DNA from: Sycobia sp. Sy_11
Lineage: Eukaryota; Arthropoda; Insecta; Hymenoptera; Epichrysomallidae
Assembly: GCA_018907035.1 (NCBI GenBank)
Contig: JACCIC010000019.1
Span: forward strand, 4,171,501-4,235,500
Direction: 5' to 3'
DNA: 64,000 bases
The stretch's first letter is position 1. Every line of letters starts with the position of its first letter. The notes beneath the pieces were generated by a model. It searched no databases. It was not told where the DNA came from and was given only the letters and a program-made list of their open reading frames with translations. Below, piece by piece: positions 49,211-62,444 of this stretch. Position numbers and translations under genes: made by a program.

Positions 49211-52200
49211 ATGTGGAAGCCGAAGTGGTCGCGAGCCACCGAGTGCCTGGCCCGGCCGCAGGGCCTCGTGCTGCTCCTGCTGCCCTGCACGCTCCTGCTC
49301 ACCCTCTACTTCCTGTCGAGCGGCGAGCCGATCTACAGCAGGCTGCAGTATCTGGCCTTCCAGAAGTTCAACGAGACCCTGGGTGAGTTTCGGGATACAG
49401 GTTCGTCGCCGAGCCTCGGTGACCTGTTTTTTTTTTTTGTTTTTCTTTCTTTCTTTGTACGTATATATATTACACATCGAGTTTTCGCAGATCCGTCCGA
49501 GGATTATATAGAATAAAAACGGTTATACGGCGTTAATTTTGTTCAAAGGCGTCGTAAGCGTGCGAAAACTGTATAAACGAGTTTCAGATTTGTCTGTAAC
49601 GAGACACTACTTATCTTTAATAAACTTTGAAATATCTAATGAAAAGACGCGATTTTAGGTTTTTTAATTTTATTAAATGTAAGAATATTATTACATCATT
49701 TCCATAAATTCCCAATGCAAGGCCTGCGCATTAATCAGCATTTGTTTAGCTAAAATCGGTATCACATTTGATAAAAATCTCAAGCAACAAAACAACGTTA
49801 ATCCAAATTTAAAATTTATCTCAAAATTATGATACTTAAAATAAATTTTAATATAGATATAATGCGTGTTATTTCCTTACAGTAGTATCATCTAGGTGTA
49901 ACAGTAGCTTCGGTAGTACTACCTAGTAGTTCAATATACTTTCTTAAAACAAAAGTATATTAAATATACAGATAGAGATACAGATAGAATCACTTGAATT
50001 TTGAACGCACCAGTACGTATGGACATGATTTATGCCTCTATACTGTAGAAAGACTATACTAAAAGACTTACAATTACAATCAGCGACTAGCATACAAATT
50101 TACTAGTTTTCAAATGTCATAATAAAGTAACCTTCTATAAGGATTAAGACCAAAGACGACATTTGTATCGACACAAATTATTTTCAATACTTTTAGATTG
50201 ATGTTCTTGTATACATTAAATGTTTTGTATTAGTTCTTTGAGAATGAAATTATCATTCTCCTTATTATCAGCTCCTCATCCGTAGTTAGAGTAGAAGTTT
50301 TTACTTTTTCCATGCATTTCAATTTCATCATTTTCATTACGTCTATTACTTTCAACGAAGTAAAATTTACTTTTCTTGTCCATTAGACGAAAGTGTTTGA
50401 ACAAATTATTAGTTGCTCATAACATATCTCAGGACTAAAACATCCCTTTCTGCTGCCATTAAACCCCAATGTGTAGACTAGTCAACTTGGTCCAGCACTA
50501 GGTAGACTTCGTTGGAAAGACCCAGTCCAAACTAAGATGATGTAAGCAACTTTGTCTTTGTCGAGCTTATTGAAGAATACTACAATTGATTTGCTGTCTA
50601 GGATATCGATTACAACTCGTATAGAGAAATCCTTCTAATCTCAAATTCTTACGCATTGCTTTTTCAGCTAATGCAAAAAATAGAGTATGGCGAAACTTTT
50701 GCTCAAGCATGGCTATCAATGTCGAATAATCTCAGCAAGCTAATACGACGTATAATTAGATCATGTCTAACGATAGAATGCAGCCTATACATATAACATT
50801 ATACGATACAGCATATAGGTTTGCGTATGTTCGATAATCGGAGCCTCGTCAAGTTACCAAAGAATTACACGTTTCATGATGTTCCCCAACTCTCTACGAC
50901 TTTAACGTGAGGTTGAAACTCAATTCACACTAGCTCTACGAGAATCATGTATAGACTTGCTGGATATTATTCAATAAATCAAAGTGTCTAAGAAGCCTAA
51001 GATTAGTAAACTTCTAATCAGCTTATTTCAAACCATTTGAAGTTAGTTATAATGAAAAAAGTGCAGCAAAGGGGTGGGATAACGAATAAATCTATTAAAA
51101 GCCACGTTTATCTCTCGATATTGAGAGATACGGGATCTTCTGTTTCGGAGATGTTGAAAAATAGAAGTGACTTTTTTCAATTCTCGAAGATAAGCTGGCT
51201 TTTGTATATTACATGTTTTGACTAAATAACTTTGCCTATGGTCCTGGTTTGAACTTTGTTTACTCTATTTATGATTGTGGTTCTTGTGTTAAATTTGCTT
51301 CTTGTTATTACACGGGCTATACCTCTAATCTTTAATCTTAAAATTTATTTTTTTCCGACTATTTTTTCTATATTTGTGATTTATTTCATTCGAGTGTAAT
51401 TGCAGTTTAGGTTTAATCTGTTCAATAAGCGTGTTATGGATTTAATAATCTGGCGTGATTAATGCATTCAAATGCAAGAGTCAATATATAACACTATAAA
51501 ATAACATAAGCAAACATTTATTAAATGGTTGAAAGAAATACGTACAGTATAAAACATTTAATGTGTAATAACACCGCTGAGAAAACAGTGATGATATAAA
51601 TAAGCTATTTGGATTAATTACCTAAAGAGACTTACTTTACTGACATTTATATACGTATGGCAGTTTATCACTTATCATGTAGTTGTGTGCGTATTACAGC
51701 GTTTTCAAGATGATTCTTTCTCTAACACATATACGGTAGCCATTAAAACATTGTACCATTATAAAAACGTATCCGAAACTCGCACAGGCTAGCAATATAC
51801 ATAAAAATCTAAATATTAGTCTATTAATAATCATGATCTTGAAGTTTTATTCTTCATGTCGCGGAAAAGTTTGATAATGAGTAAACGTGAAAGATTTATT
51901 TCTTTTAATATTACAGAAAATTATCCATAAGTATTTAACTATTTTATATATAATGATAATAAAAAAAGGTTTTAAAAATATTGTATATATTTCATATTTT
52001 TATCAGGAAATAATTAAAATAAGTAGTAAATCTAAGGAAGGGTTTAAATTATTTAAATGTACACGTTATATAAATATTAATTTATTGAAACTTAATAAAC
52101 AAAATCTTTTGAAGTTATTTTCATGCAAATTGATAATCGTGGGATTCGCCCTATTTAGGTGTTACCGAGAAAGCCTTAAAATCTGTGTATTTTATTAACA

Positions 52201-54738
52201 TTGTTAGTTTTAATAATACAAGCTAAAAATGATAAAATCTATCCATAGATATAGAACGTAGTTTGAGTAATAGCTATCTGTAGATTTAATCTAGATCTTA
52301 CTATCAATTTTTCTCTCAATTTTTCTGCACCGAAAATCAATATTCACTAGGAAAATTAATTTAAAGTTTATGGATTTCATTACGAACTGACAATTTTTCG
52401 AATATTTATTTTCATTATTTCCTGATAGTATACGAAACTAAACAAAGTACTGGTTTTTCATATGTTTTTCCCAACCTACTATGCTGCAATTTAATCCTTT
52501 ATTAACATTCTGTTCTTCATGTTCTGGGAGGAAATATAAAAGCAAATTAAATTCTACAATAGTTACTGGCCATACTAAGATAAATTAAAGAAGGATTGTA
52601 CTTAATATATAATCAACTATTATATATAAAAGAATATATTTTTATATATTATACAATTTAACTGTCCTATTTTTTAATTAAAATTAAGAGCAATATCAAT
52701 GACTGAACTATAATGTTATGAAAATTTTATCGATTCACTGAATTCTATTCGATAATATATTTAATCTTATTTTCAATGTATATTAAACAAATATATACTT
52801 ATTCTTTTATTTATTTGTTTATTATTACTTATATGATTCGATTATGTAATAATTTAAGTGCTTGTATCTTGCAAAAATGTTTATGCTATTTTTTAAAAGA
52901 ATAACATAAAATTTTATGAAAAACATATATTAAGAAATAAATATAGGACATTTATTTTTTAATTTAATTTAATTTTTCTCAAATTTTATTTCCATAATTG
53001 CTCATCGATAAAATACTAGTACTATTTATTACTAATATTTTATTAGTACATCAACTAAAACTATTTCATTGAGCAATTTTTTTTTTGGTTTTTAATCAAT
53101 GCAGACGGCGTTTTATACCAGTTGAATCAAGAAATTAGCTTGTAATTAATATTATAAGAACGATTTGATAGTTTTTTTTTATAGCCATTTCCAAGGATTT
53201 GTGACTATTGCAAAGTGCAGTAATGTAGATAGCATTTACTACGTACGTAAAATTGTTAGCGTGAAAATAATGCACTGCGAGCATTAGCATATATATTACG
53301 TGTATAAAAATCGGTGTCTTATAAAATTACAAGGAGGATATTTATAATAAATTAAGCAGAAATATTTCTCGTAATTTTAAACTTGCGTAACATGAAATTT
53401 TTTTTGTAATAGTACATGATCTGAAATGTTTTCATGTAAGGTTTTATAACTTTAAAACACAGATTGAGATTTAAAACACACCAGATTATTGTTTATGTAG
53501 ATAAAGTGTCAAATTCTTTACGCGTTACATATTCAAATTAAATGTAGACAAAATAAATGTTACCATATAGCTTATACTGTAAACTCCCGCGTAATTTATT
53601 ATTACTATAAAACCTATAAACTCTAATTAAACGTACAATTTTTATGTAAGTTTTAACAGAATCTAGGATTGTCTTCCGTTTTCAAAGAATTATAGTAATT
53701 TTTATTACAGTTTCTTGATAATTCTTAAATAAAAAAGTTTCTTCGTACTTATTTTCGAAATAATATTGGAAGGAGATTTATATTTTATAGAAGAATAGTT
53801 TTGCGTTGAATAACAGCATTAAAAACTTTTATTATATTTAATTAACTTACATCTATACAAATAACACAATTTTATTTTATCAAATTGTATATAAATTATT
53901 ATTAATTTAATATTTCACTCATATAAATTATTATTAATTTCATCTTTAAAGCCGACAGGAATTTAGAAAGCTTTCAGACAGTGGAAAGTGGTTTTAGTAA
54001 TAATATTTGCTCTGAGTTGGCTATTTATTAAATTATATAAAATGATACAGCTTTTTCTCGCACGTTTTAATTTTTTGCAGATGTACTAGTAATTCAACTT
54101 CATTTAGATTCTGGAATTGTTCGGTACGATCATTTTATTGTTATAAAATTTGAAATATATACAATATTTAGATTGCGAGAGTTTTGATTTGCAGAGATAT
54201 TACGAAGATTAAAATAAAAACTTCCTTTATGCAATACACGAAATAATTTTTACAGATTTCTTAGTCATATGTTTGCGTATATAATTGCACAACATACTTT
54301 TGTAGTTAAATTTTACATTTAATTATTGAGAAAGAATGCGGTAATAATTGCCATGAATAACGGTAATGTAAATTATTGCCTAGCGCTAATTTTTTGCGCA
54401 ATATCCATAAAAATTGAGGTCGTTTAAGAAAAGCGCATTAAAGGAAAATTTCGATTTCAACCGATATAATACGCGCAGTTGGAAAAATGTACATATGAGG
54501 ACTGTTATAACGTCGGACTTACAATCGACGTAAGACCAATGAAAATATTTGTTAGTCTCGATGTACGTGCGGGATTAAAAAAAAAAAAAATTTTTTTCAC
54601 GCATGCAAAGAGAAGCATTACAGCAAGGTTGTATTAAAAGTGCAATTATAATGGAGCGAGAGTAGTGCACGAATCGCGGCTAATACCAAATAAACAGCAT
54701 AAGACTCTGCATGCCCCGTTTTAATGCAAGTCTATATA

Positions 54739-54801
<63 letters not shown>

Positions 54802-55386
54802 GAAATCTAGCGTTTCGCTTAAATTTTAAAAATAGATGGACTAAAATATTCTTGGCAGTGCGCATAATATATTACCACGCGATTTTATAACGTTTTCTCA
54901 TCTTGTAAAGCAGGACATAAATGAATCGTATGTATTATACTACGCTGCTTTTGCCCACCGCATTTGCCCGCGTACATATATACACGAGACACATACATAC
55001 GCACGCGTGGATTATAATAAAATTCGAATTGCGCCCTTTGCCCTGTGCACGCAGAGGAAGCGGTCGACGGCTACCTCGTCTGGAATCCGAAGTGCCACAT
55101 GCTGTCCAAGTATCCCCTCGACGCGTCCATCGTGCGCTTCGTCAAGCGGGAAAAGTACCAGAGCTGCGCGGCCGGCGGCCAGCCGATGCTGACGGGCGTC
55201 GCCAGGGAGGCCAACGGTAGCGTCTATCTAGTCATTAATCCCGTGGCGGCCAAGCGTCACGGCAATTTGTACTGCTGCTGGGCGCCGGTGCGCAGGCCGC
55301 AGCCCGCGCCGCCCGGCAAATTCACGCCGGACAAGGATTTCGATTCGCGGGTGAGGTGAGCCAAGTCCCAAAATTATTTTAATTAT

Positions 55387-55417
<31 letters not shown>

Positions 55418-55915
55418 CGCACACACCGAGATAAATCGAGATTTCGAACGGTGTCTGAAGCGTCGGGCGGGGGGAGGGGGGCTGTATCAATTGGAACGGA
55501 TGCAACGGTCGATTGAATTATTTCGGGAACGAAATTGTTCGCGATTGACTCTCGTGCAAAAGAAGGCAGCGTTATAAGATTAATTTAGCAAATTTCAAGA
55601 ATACCTTTTTTAGACATCTCGTTCTGGAAAATTTAATGGATTGATTACGTGGAATGAATGTTGATATGAGATGTAAAAAATAAAAAAAAAAATTTTTTCT
55701 TTTTTTTTTTAAATTAATAAGAAGCGATACAAGCAAAAATAAGATAAAATTTATTTTTTCTATACCGCGCGGGCGTATACGTGCATAGGTTGGGTGTACG
55801 ATAACTCGTGCGTTTCCTACATACATGCACTTTGTGGAAGTGAAGCTGAACAGAGACGCATTCTCGGATGCGTTTGTTGCGGACTTATACACACACACAC
55901 ACGCACATACACACA

Positions 55916-55969
<54 letters not shown>

Positions 55970-57022
55970 ATAATGGCCGCAATCATATCATTAGCATTAT
56001 CGTACTAAATTTGACGTGTATTATACTTGTAGCGACACAGTTTGTGTCGGATAGAATTATATACCGCACGCATTGTAGTTTTTATTATTATCTTCTTGAT
56101 ATTTTTAATGAATAACTTCACGTAACAAAGTATGAAACGTTCGATATAATGAATTTTAAAATTACGGTAGTTTTTAATGTGTAATACAGTCAAATAAATA
56201 ATTGACTTAATGTTGAGCTGTCGTTGAGAGATGGAGAACGAGAGAGACAAAAAGAGATAGCGAGAGAGAGAGAGAGAGAGAGAGAGACGGACAGTGATGG
56301 CGTCATCATAGAGTCGGTAGGACTGTATACAAAGGCTTTGGCATTAGCCGGCATATTTATATTTTAATTTGATAGCTTGATTGATATGCGAAGGATGAAA
56401 TGCCGCATTGGTCACGTGCCATTTATTTATGAATGGATATCTGTTCTCAATTGCCCAGCGTTATTACGCGAGCGTTAATCATTCCGGATGATTAAAAACA
56501 AAAAAAAAAAAAAAAAAAAAACTAGAAAAGCGTGTCGAGTAGAGTGATGTATTTCAGACAAAAGTATTATTTCTTTCATGTGTAATTCAAATTCTTGCGT
56601 ATATAATGAAATCATCTTATTTAAACATCTATTTTGTAACAGTTATCTTATGATTTATATTAGGACAAATATTCATTGATAATCACGCTTCTAGAATTGA
56701 TAATTAACAAATGGCTGTATATTTAATGAAATTAAAAAATATATTATTCTTTGCCTGCATATGATCTATATGAATTTCATAAGTTTATATGGACGAACTT
56801 GCAGATGGATTTTGATTAAACTATGTATGCACTTTTTTTCGAGCGCTAATTACGAATATCATAGTCGAACGAAAACGAATAGTTTTTGGCGAAGATGGAC
56901 ACAATAAAATCCATAAAAAACTTTATTATTTAATACGGAAAATTTCATAAAGTATTTCAAACCAGAGTGAAGAATTTCAATAAAATAACATTTTTTTATA
57001 TTCTATACATTTTGCTACATTC

Positions 57023-57071
<49 letters not shown>

Positions 57072-58809
57072 CATATCGTCTCGCGTACCCCCTCGGAAAT
57101 AAATTCATACGACAAAGAAGACATGCTTTAATTAAGTCTATTAATATTTGTTCGAAACATTTCTTTTGATTTTCAAATTTTTCGAATTTTACTGTATATA
57201 AGTTATTTAATTTAAATAATTTAAAGCCGGCGGAATATAATCAACCTGTGTAGACGCGCTCGCGATTACACATAGTTCAGTCCCTAATGACCGATATTCG
57301 GTCACGGCACCGAGTATCTCAATCGCCCGCATTGGAACAGATATAGAGAAAAAAAAATGAAATTTTTCCAGTCAGTTGTAATGTCCAGCGCCGTATATTA
57401 CAAAGCCTCTCGAGATGTCGCATCGCATATTTCGATGATGTTTGATAAATCTCGAACGCGTATAATTATTCGATAATTATATGTAATCTAAATAATTCCT
57501 ATAAATACAACTAAACTAAATTATATATCCGTTGAGTTCCTTTACAATCGGTGAATACAAGCCCTTCTTTATTTATTGTTTGTAATAAAGCGTTGAATAT
57601 AATTTTACAAGATCGTATGCTCATTAACAATAATAATTAATATATCAGAATTCGGACTTAGACCTTAAATTAAAGTAAAACGTACCTTAAAAAAACTATA
57701 TCGGTATATGTATATAAATATAATTACTTCGATCAGGTTGGGGCTAATGAAAAACTCAAAGTGTTTTCATTTTAGAACGTTGCGTCGACAGGTATTGTCA
57801 ACCTCTTCAGGTGAATTACATTTAGAAGCAAACGCTAAGACGTTCTAAGTCAAACGTCTATACTATATCGGCACAGCTCTGGTTATTATTTATACAATTA
57901 CTACTATTTGTAAAATATCATCGTGTCGATAAGAACGGTAATAAGTGATCTATATATAGTCGACAATGCCTAGATTGAATCCCATTTTGTAAAACAGATA
58001 TATAGAATGCTTGTAAGTAATATATTTGAATTTTTCACACTCATTGTACATTAGCTGACAGTTGTATATATACTTTAATCCTTATGTATAAGTATGTACG
58101 TATATATACATCGCAAAAAAGTATACAAGTACTTCAATTCATCAATCGGGAAAAAGCGTGAAGCAATCGATATGTTCATAATATATTTTAGAATAGGTAA
58201 TTATAGTGCTAACAATTTTGAATGATATTTTTCATACAGCAAGACATTATTCTATTAAAATTATTTATATTCTATAAATTATTCTCTAGAAGAATAGAAT
58301 TAAAATAGCATCATGCCGTAATAGAAAAAAAATTTTTCGCGATCCAACGGAAAGATTTAAAAAAATTATTATTGATGATATCCTAATGACTCACCCGATT
58401 GTTTTATTTTTAGCATCAATGCATTTGATAGATTTATATTTATGTTAGAAGAAAAATTTCTTTAACAGTATTAGAATAATCAGGACTAAATGACCAAATT
58501 CTTTTAGTCAGTGCATAAGAAATGATTTTTTTATACTATGTCGTATCGTACCACTTTTTCCTTTTTTCTTTTATGAAGCTCGTCCATAAAATATGCTCAG
58601 TTCTTTAATATATGATTATTTTCAAAATGTAAAAAGTTAAAAAGAAAATTCATTAAATAAGTTGAAATGTAAAACAATTTTTGAAAGTATCTTTTCCTAC
58701 AAAACACATATTCAGGTGTTTTTGGTTTTCGTTTGATCTAAGAGATTGCTTCATGCTTTGTTCTATATACTTTCTTTCTCATCACCCTCTTTTCCCCGTA
58801 TTCTCCTTA

Positions 58810-58840
<31 letters not shown>

Positions 58841-61800
58841 GTTTCCCTGTAGACAGCGGCATTTATTTCTCACGTAAGAATTTCATTTTTGCGGCAGACG
58901 CATTCTCTTGGAACATTAAATGAGAAATACGTTGAAAGATTCTTTGGATAAATAATAGAGGTTTTGGTTTTCAGATCCGAAACCACTTCTGATTTTTATT
59001 TCACGTTTTTTTTTGGAACATATAATCATAAATTTAGATATAAAGAGACTTTCAATATCGGAACTGCGATTGCTATTGAACTAATGATTGCAAAAATTCA
59101 TCATATACAGTGTGACTGTATTAGTCGGGATTACTTGGTTTTATGCCTACTTTTTCTTGAGGTAAAGAACTTTTTATTTTTAAATAAATTTGAATCGGTT
59201 AGATATACCAGAAAATCCTTTCATTTTGCAATTTTTCCTCGAAATCACTTTTCATAAATCTAAACGCATGCTCAAAAAGCACCATTTAACCAAAATAACC
59301 ATGTACTCTAGACCAATGCAATAAATTTGTTTTTCTCCATGTCAATTTGTATATATACAGCGTCGGACCATGCGAGGAATTCACGGACCGGGTCGCCCTC
59401 CAGCAGGCCGTCGAGACCGTCTCGGTCACGTGCAAGACTTCGAGGCGCGCCCGCAAGCCGCCCAAGCGCAAAGCCAAGGCCAAAGCCAAACGCGCGAAGC
59501 GCTCCAATCAGCTGGTGTACGAGAACGTGCACGCGGTGGTGAATCCGGCGAGGGTGCGCGACCGGCTGGCCAACGCGTCCGTCGCCCGTGAATTCGACGG
59601 CGGCGCCGGCGCTGGCCCGACGTCCGCGCGGCCTCGCGGCCCGGCCGCCTCGCGCCTCAGCGTCCTCGTCCTCGGCATCGACAGCGTGTCCCGGCTGAAT
59701 TTCCATCGATCGATGCCACTGACGAGGTCGCACCTCGACGAGCGCGGCTGGATCGACGTAAGGGCCTACAACAAGATGGGCGACAACACGTTCCCGAATC
59801 TCATGGCGATACTCACCGGGCAGAATCAGTCGGACGCCTATTCGAGGTGCAGGCCCTACACGGCCTACGGCCTCGACAATTGCTCGTTGATCTGGCACAA
59901 TTTCCGGGAGGCGGGCTACGTCACTGCTTACGGCGAGGACACCGGCTCGATAAGCACGTTCAACTACCTCAAGGTACGGCTGAATTTCCGGCGATGTCGC
60001 TACGAGGATTTAGCGATGTGGGATAATTGTCGCTGGGATACACCGCGGTGCAGTTTTTTGTTGGAATGATGCCTTCGCTGTATCGTAAAATTTTTTTTTT
60101 TTCTTTTAACTAAGTCAATATAGTCCCGGATGTGTGTAAAACACATGCGCAATTTGACGACTCTTCTCTGTGTCAGAGAACTATAATATGTCATTTCTTA
60201 ATTCGAAATTTGAATTTATGAATTGGAATTCACGTTTACTGACATTATTTATACAACTTGCTGTATGTTGCTGTAGAAATTAATAGGCCATTTTAATTTA
60301 TTTACATTAAAAGCTTGATAGGCATGGATAATTAAAGTTTGACTTTCATCTGAATTACATGTACATTTGGAAGTCAGGTTTCAAGGAAGTGTACTAAAAA
60401 TGATTTTAAAGTAAAATTTAACATGGATTTTCAAATTTATTTTGAAGCTAATATACATAGTTTTTCGAAGGAGAATCATGCGAACTTGAAGAAACGAATA
60501 CTTTTAGATTCAGATATGTGATTATTTTAAAAGATAAGATAACTCGCAAAGGATTAACGCTTTAGATAATAAATTGCTATATTTAGAAAATAGGAGTCTA
60601 ATTATATTCCATTAAATCTATTTAATTAAATTGATAATGACCCTATTTTTATAATCTTATGAATTATGTTATAGTATCCTTCAAGTTTACGTTAATCTTC
60701 AAATTATCCTTCCTGAACTAATTTACATGAGGGTCAATTTAGTTATATATATCTTTAATGCCCAAAAAGTGATCTAATTGAATAAACTGAAATAATATTA
60801 TACACGATATTAGTAATCAAAGACGATAAATTTATGATTTTTCAGTCTACTAGGCTTGTTGTAATAATATCAAATTTAATACAGTACAAAATATTTCGAA
60901 AAATTGATGAAATATTTATTAAATTAACAAGATACTTATCTAATTAAGATAATTATAAATCTAAATAATTAAAACAAAATTTCTTTGCGCAATGTAATTT
61001 TAACATAGAAACGGTTTTTTGGATGTTAAAAAGATAAAATAGTAGAAGTGTAGAAAAGATCCAGAAATCTTATACATAAATATATTGAGAACAGTACAAT
61101 TACATATCGGGGTACAAGATCAATTTAAATCACTTTTTTAAATACAAATAAGGTTTTAGATTGAAAGACGCTTAAGGGGCAAGGGTATAAGAGCCATGAG
61201 TTTCAATATTTAAGCATTTTTAAGTCTAGTTGACAGTACTCGGCTGACGCGTTAAGGTTGGAAAGGGTGAGAAGCCGAGTTTGTCTGATTTGCCGGTTTA
61301 CAGGTGGTTTACCGCAATCTAAGCAAACTGAACGCAACGGCGTAAAATTGGCTTTGAATTCGAACCAAACTGTTCAAAATACGCATAAGAAGATGCATCT
61401 ATGCATATATCAGAATTTCCTTCCTTACAGGTGGGATTCGTCGATCCGCCAACGGATTATTACTTGCGACCCTACATCCTGGCCGCCGAGAAACTTCTCA
61501 AGAGCAAGCAGCGTTTCGGCTTCAAGTACTGCACCGGCCCCGAGCTCACCTTCGATCGCATCTTCGATTACGCGGTGGACTTCGCCAAGGCCTTCATCGG
61601 CGCGCCCTACTTCGGCTTCTTCTGGACGAACAGCGTCAGCCACGAGAACATGAACGGGCCCTCGTCCATCGATCAGCACTTCCTCGCCAAGATCCAGGAC
61701 ATGGAGGCCGCGGGCGTGATGAACGACAGCATGCTGATACTGCTGAGCGACCACGGGATGCGCTACGGCGACATGCGCAGCACGTTCATGGGCTGGTACG

Positions 61801-62444
61801 AGGAGCGTCTGCCCACCCTGTACATCTGGCTGCCCGAGTGGTTCCGCGAGCTCAATCCCGAGGCGGATCGCGCGCTGCGCGTCAATCAGAATCGGCTGAC
61901 GTCGCCCTACGACCTGTACGAGACGCTCAGGGACGTGGTGACGAGGGCCGGGGGCCAGGCGGCGCCCAGCAGCGGCTGCCCCGGCTGCGATTCCCTGTTC
62001 AAGCCGGCGCCGTACGTTCGCAGCTGCAGGGACGCCGGTATAGCGCCCCACTGGTGCACCTGCGACGGCTTCGAGCCCGCAAGCATCGCCGACAAGATCG
62101 TCGTCGAGGGCGCGCACAAGTTCACGGATCACATGGAGAGCATCGTGCAGAGATACAAGACGAAGACGGGCACGCGGCTGTGCAGCAAGCCGAGGCTGAA
62201 GAAAATCATCAGGGTGCACCGGGTGATTGACTTGGATCGAAACTCGGACGGTAATATAATTGAATTGTTTTATCTGTTGGAGGTGACGCCAGGCGGTGGC
62301 TTGTTCGAAACGACTCTGCAATATCACGGACCGAACAATTTTACGATCAATGACGAACAAGTCAGCAGGATCAATTCTTATGCTCACAGTGCCAAATGCC
62401 TGGATCAAGGCTATAAATTGTATTGCCATTGCACAAGGTCTTAA
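49211..62444 (+). CDS. DUF229-family alkaline-phosphatase/sulfatase-fold protein (4 exons, 699 aa)
   Basis: Coding exons 49211-49382, 55055-55355, 59361-59973 and 61431-62444 join in phases 1, 2 and 0 with GT/AG introns, giving 700 codons including TAA. Residues about 17-38 (PQGLVLLLLPCTLLLTLYFL) are a signal anchor, so it is probably a type II membrane or secreted protein. Exon 2 codes a Cys-rich region (YLVWNPKCHM, NLYCCW). The catalytic fold starts at about 256: VLVLGIDSVSRLNF (D265 likely metal ligand), GDNTFPNLMAILTG (T301 likely nucleophile position), WTNSVSHENMN (H433), D443-x-H445, and LLSDHGMRYG (D469/H470). The C-terminal region is Cys-rich and ends YCHCTRS. Length agrees with the family (about 600-700 aa). 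The family is known, but its substrate is not. A lysine/arginine-rich insert sits at about 184-208. Confidence 0.9.
49383..55054 (+). other. Intron 1 of the DUF229 gene (5,672 bp)
   Basis: AT-rich, with donor GGTGAGT and acceptor gtgcacgcag. It holds a (TA)n tract at 54741-54797 and no recognised exon. The region 50.4-51.0 kb is less AT-rich and hints at old coding sequence, but no family could be named. Confidence 0.7.
54741..54797. repeat. (TA)n microsatellite in DUF229 intron 1
   Basis: About 28 units, 257 bp before exon 2. Confidence 0.95.
55356..59360 (+). other. Intron 2 of the DUF229 gene (4,005 bp)
   Basis: Donor AG|GTGAGC and acceptor tatatacag. It contains (TA)n at 55388-55417, 55918-55966 and 57023-57069, (GA)n near 56258-56287 and (TC)n near 58810-58838. 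No exon was recognised. Confidence 0.7.
55918..55966. repeat. (TA)n microsatellite in DUF229 intron 2
   Basis: About 24 units preceded by a CA-rich run near 55890-55916. Confidence 0.95.
59974..61430 (+). other. Intron 3 of the DUF229 gene (1,457 bp)
   Basis: Donor AAG|GTACGG and acceptor ttccttacag. The rest is AT-rich with no recognised feature. Confidence 0.7.

Noticed and set aside
48599..49477. Minus-strand ORF of 292 codons
   Set aside because: It is antisense to the DUF229 first exon and its promoter; composition artefact.
50400..51230. Possible copia reverse-transcriptase/RNase H or short gene in DUF229 intron 1
   Set aside because: Less AT-rich and with a 62-codon ORF, but no motif block could be matched on either strand.
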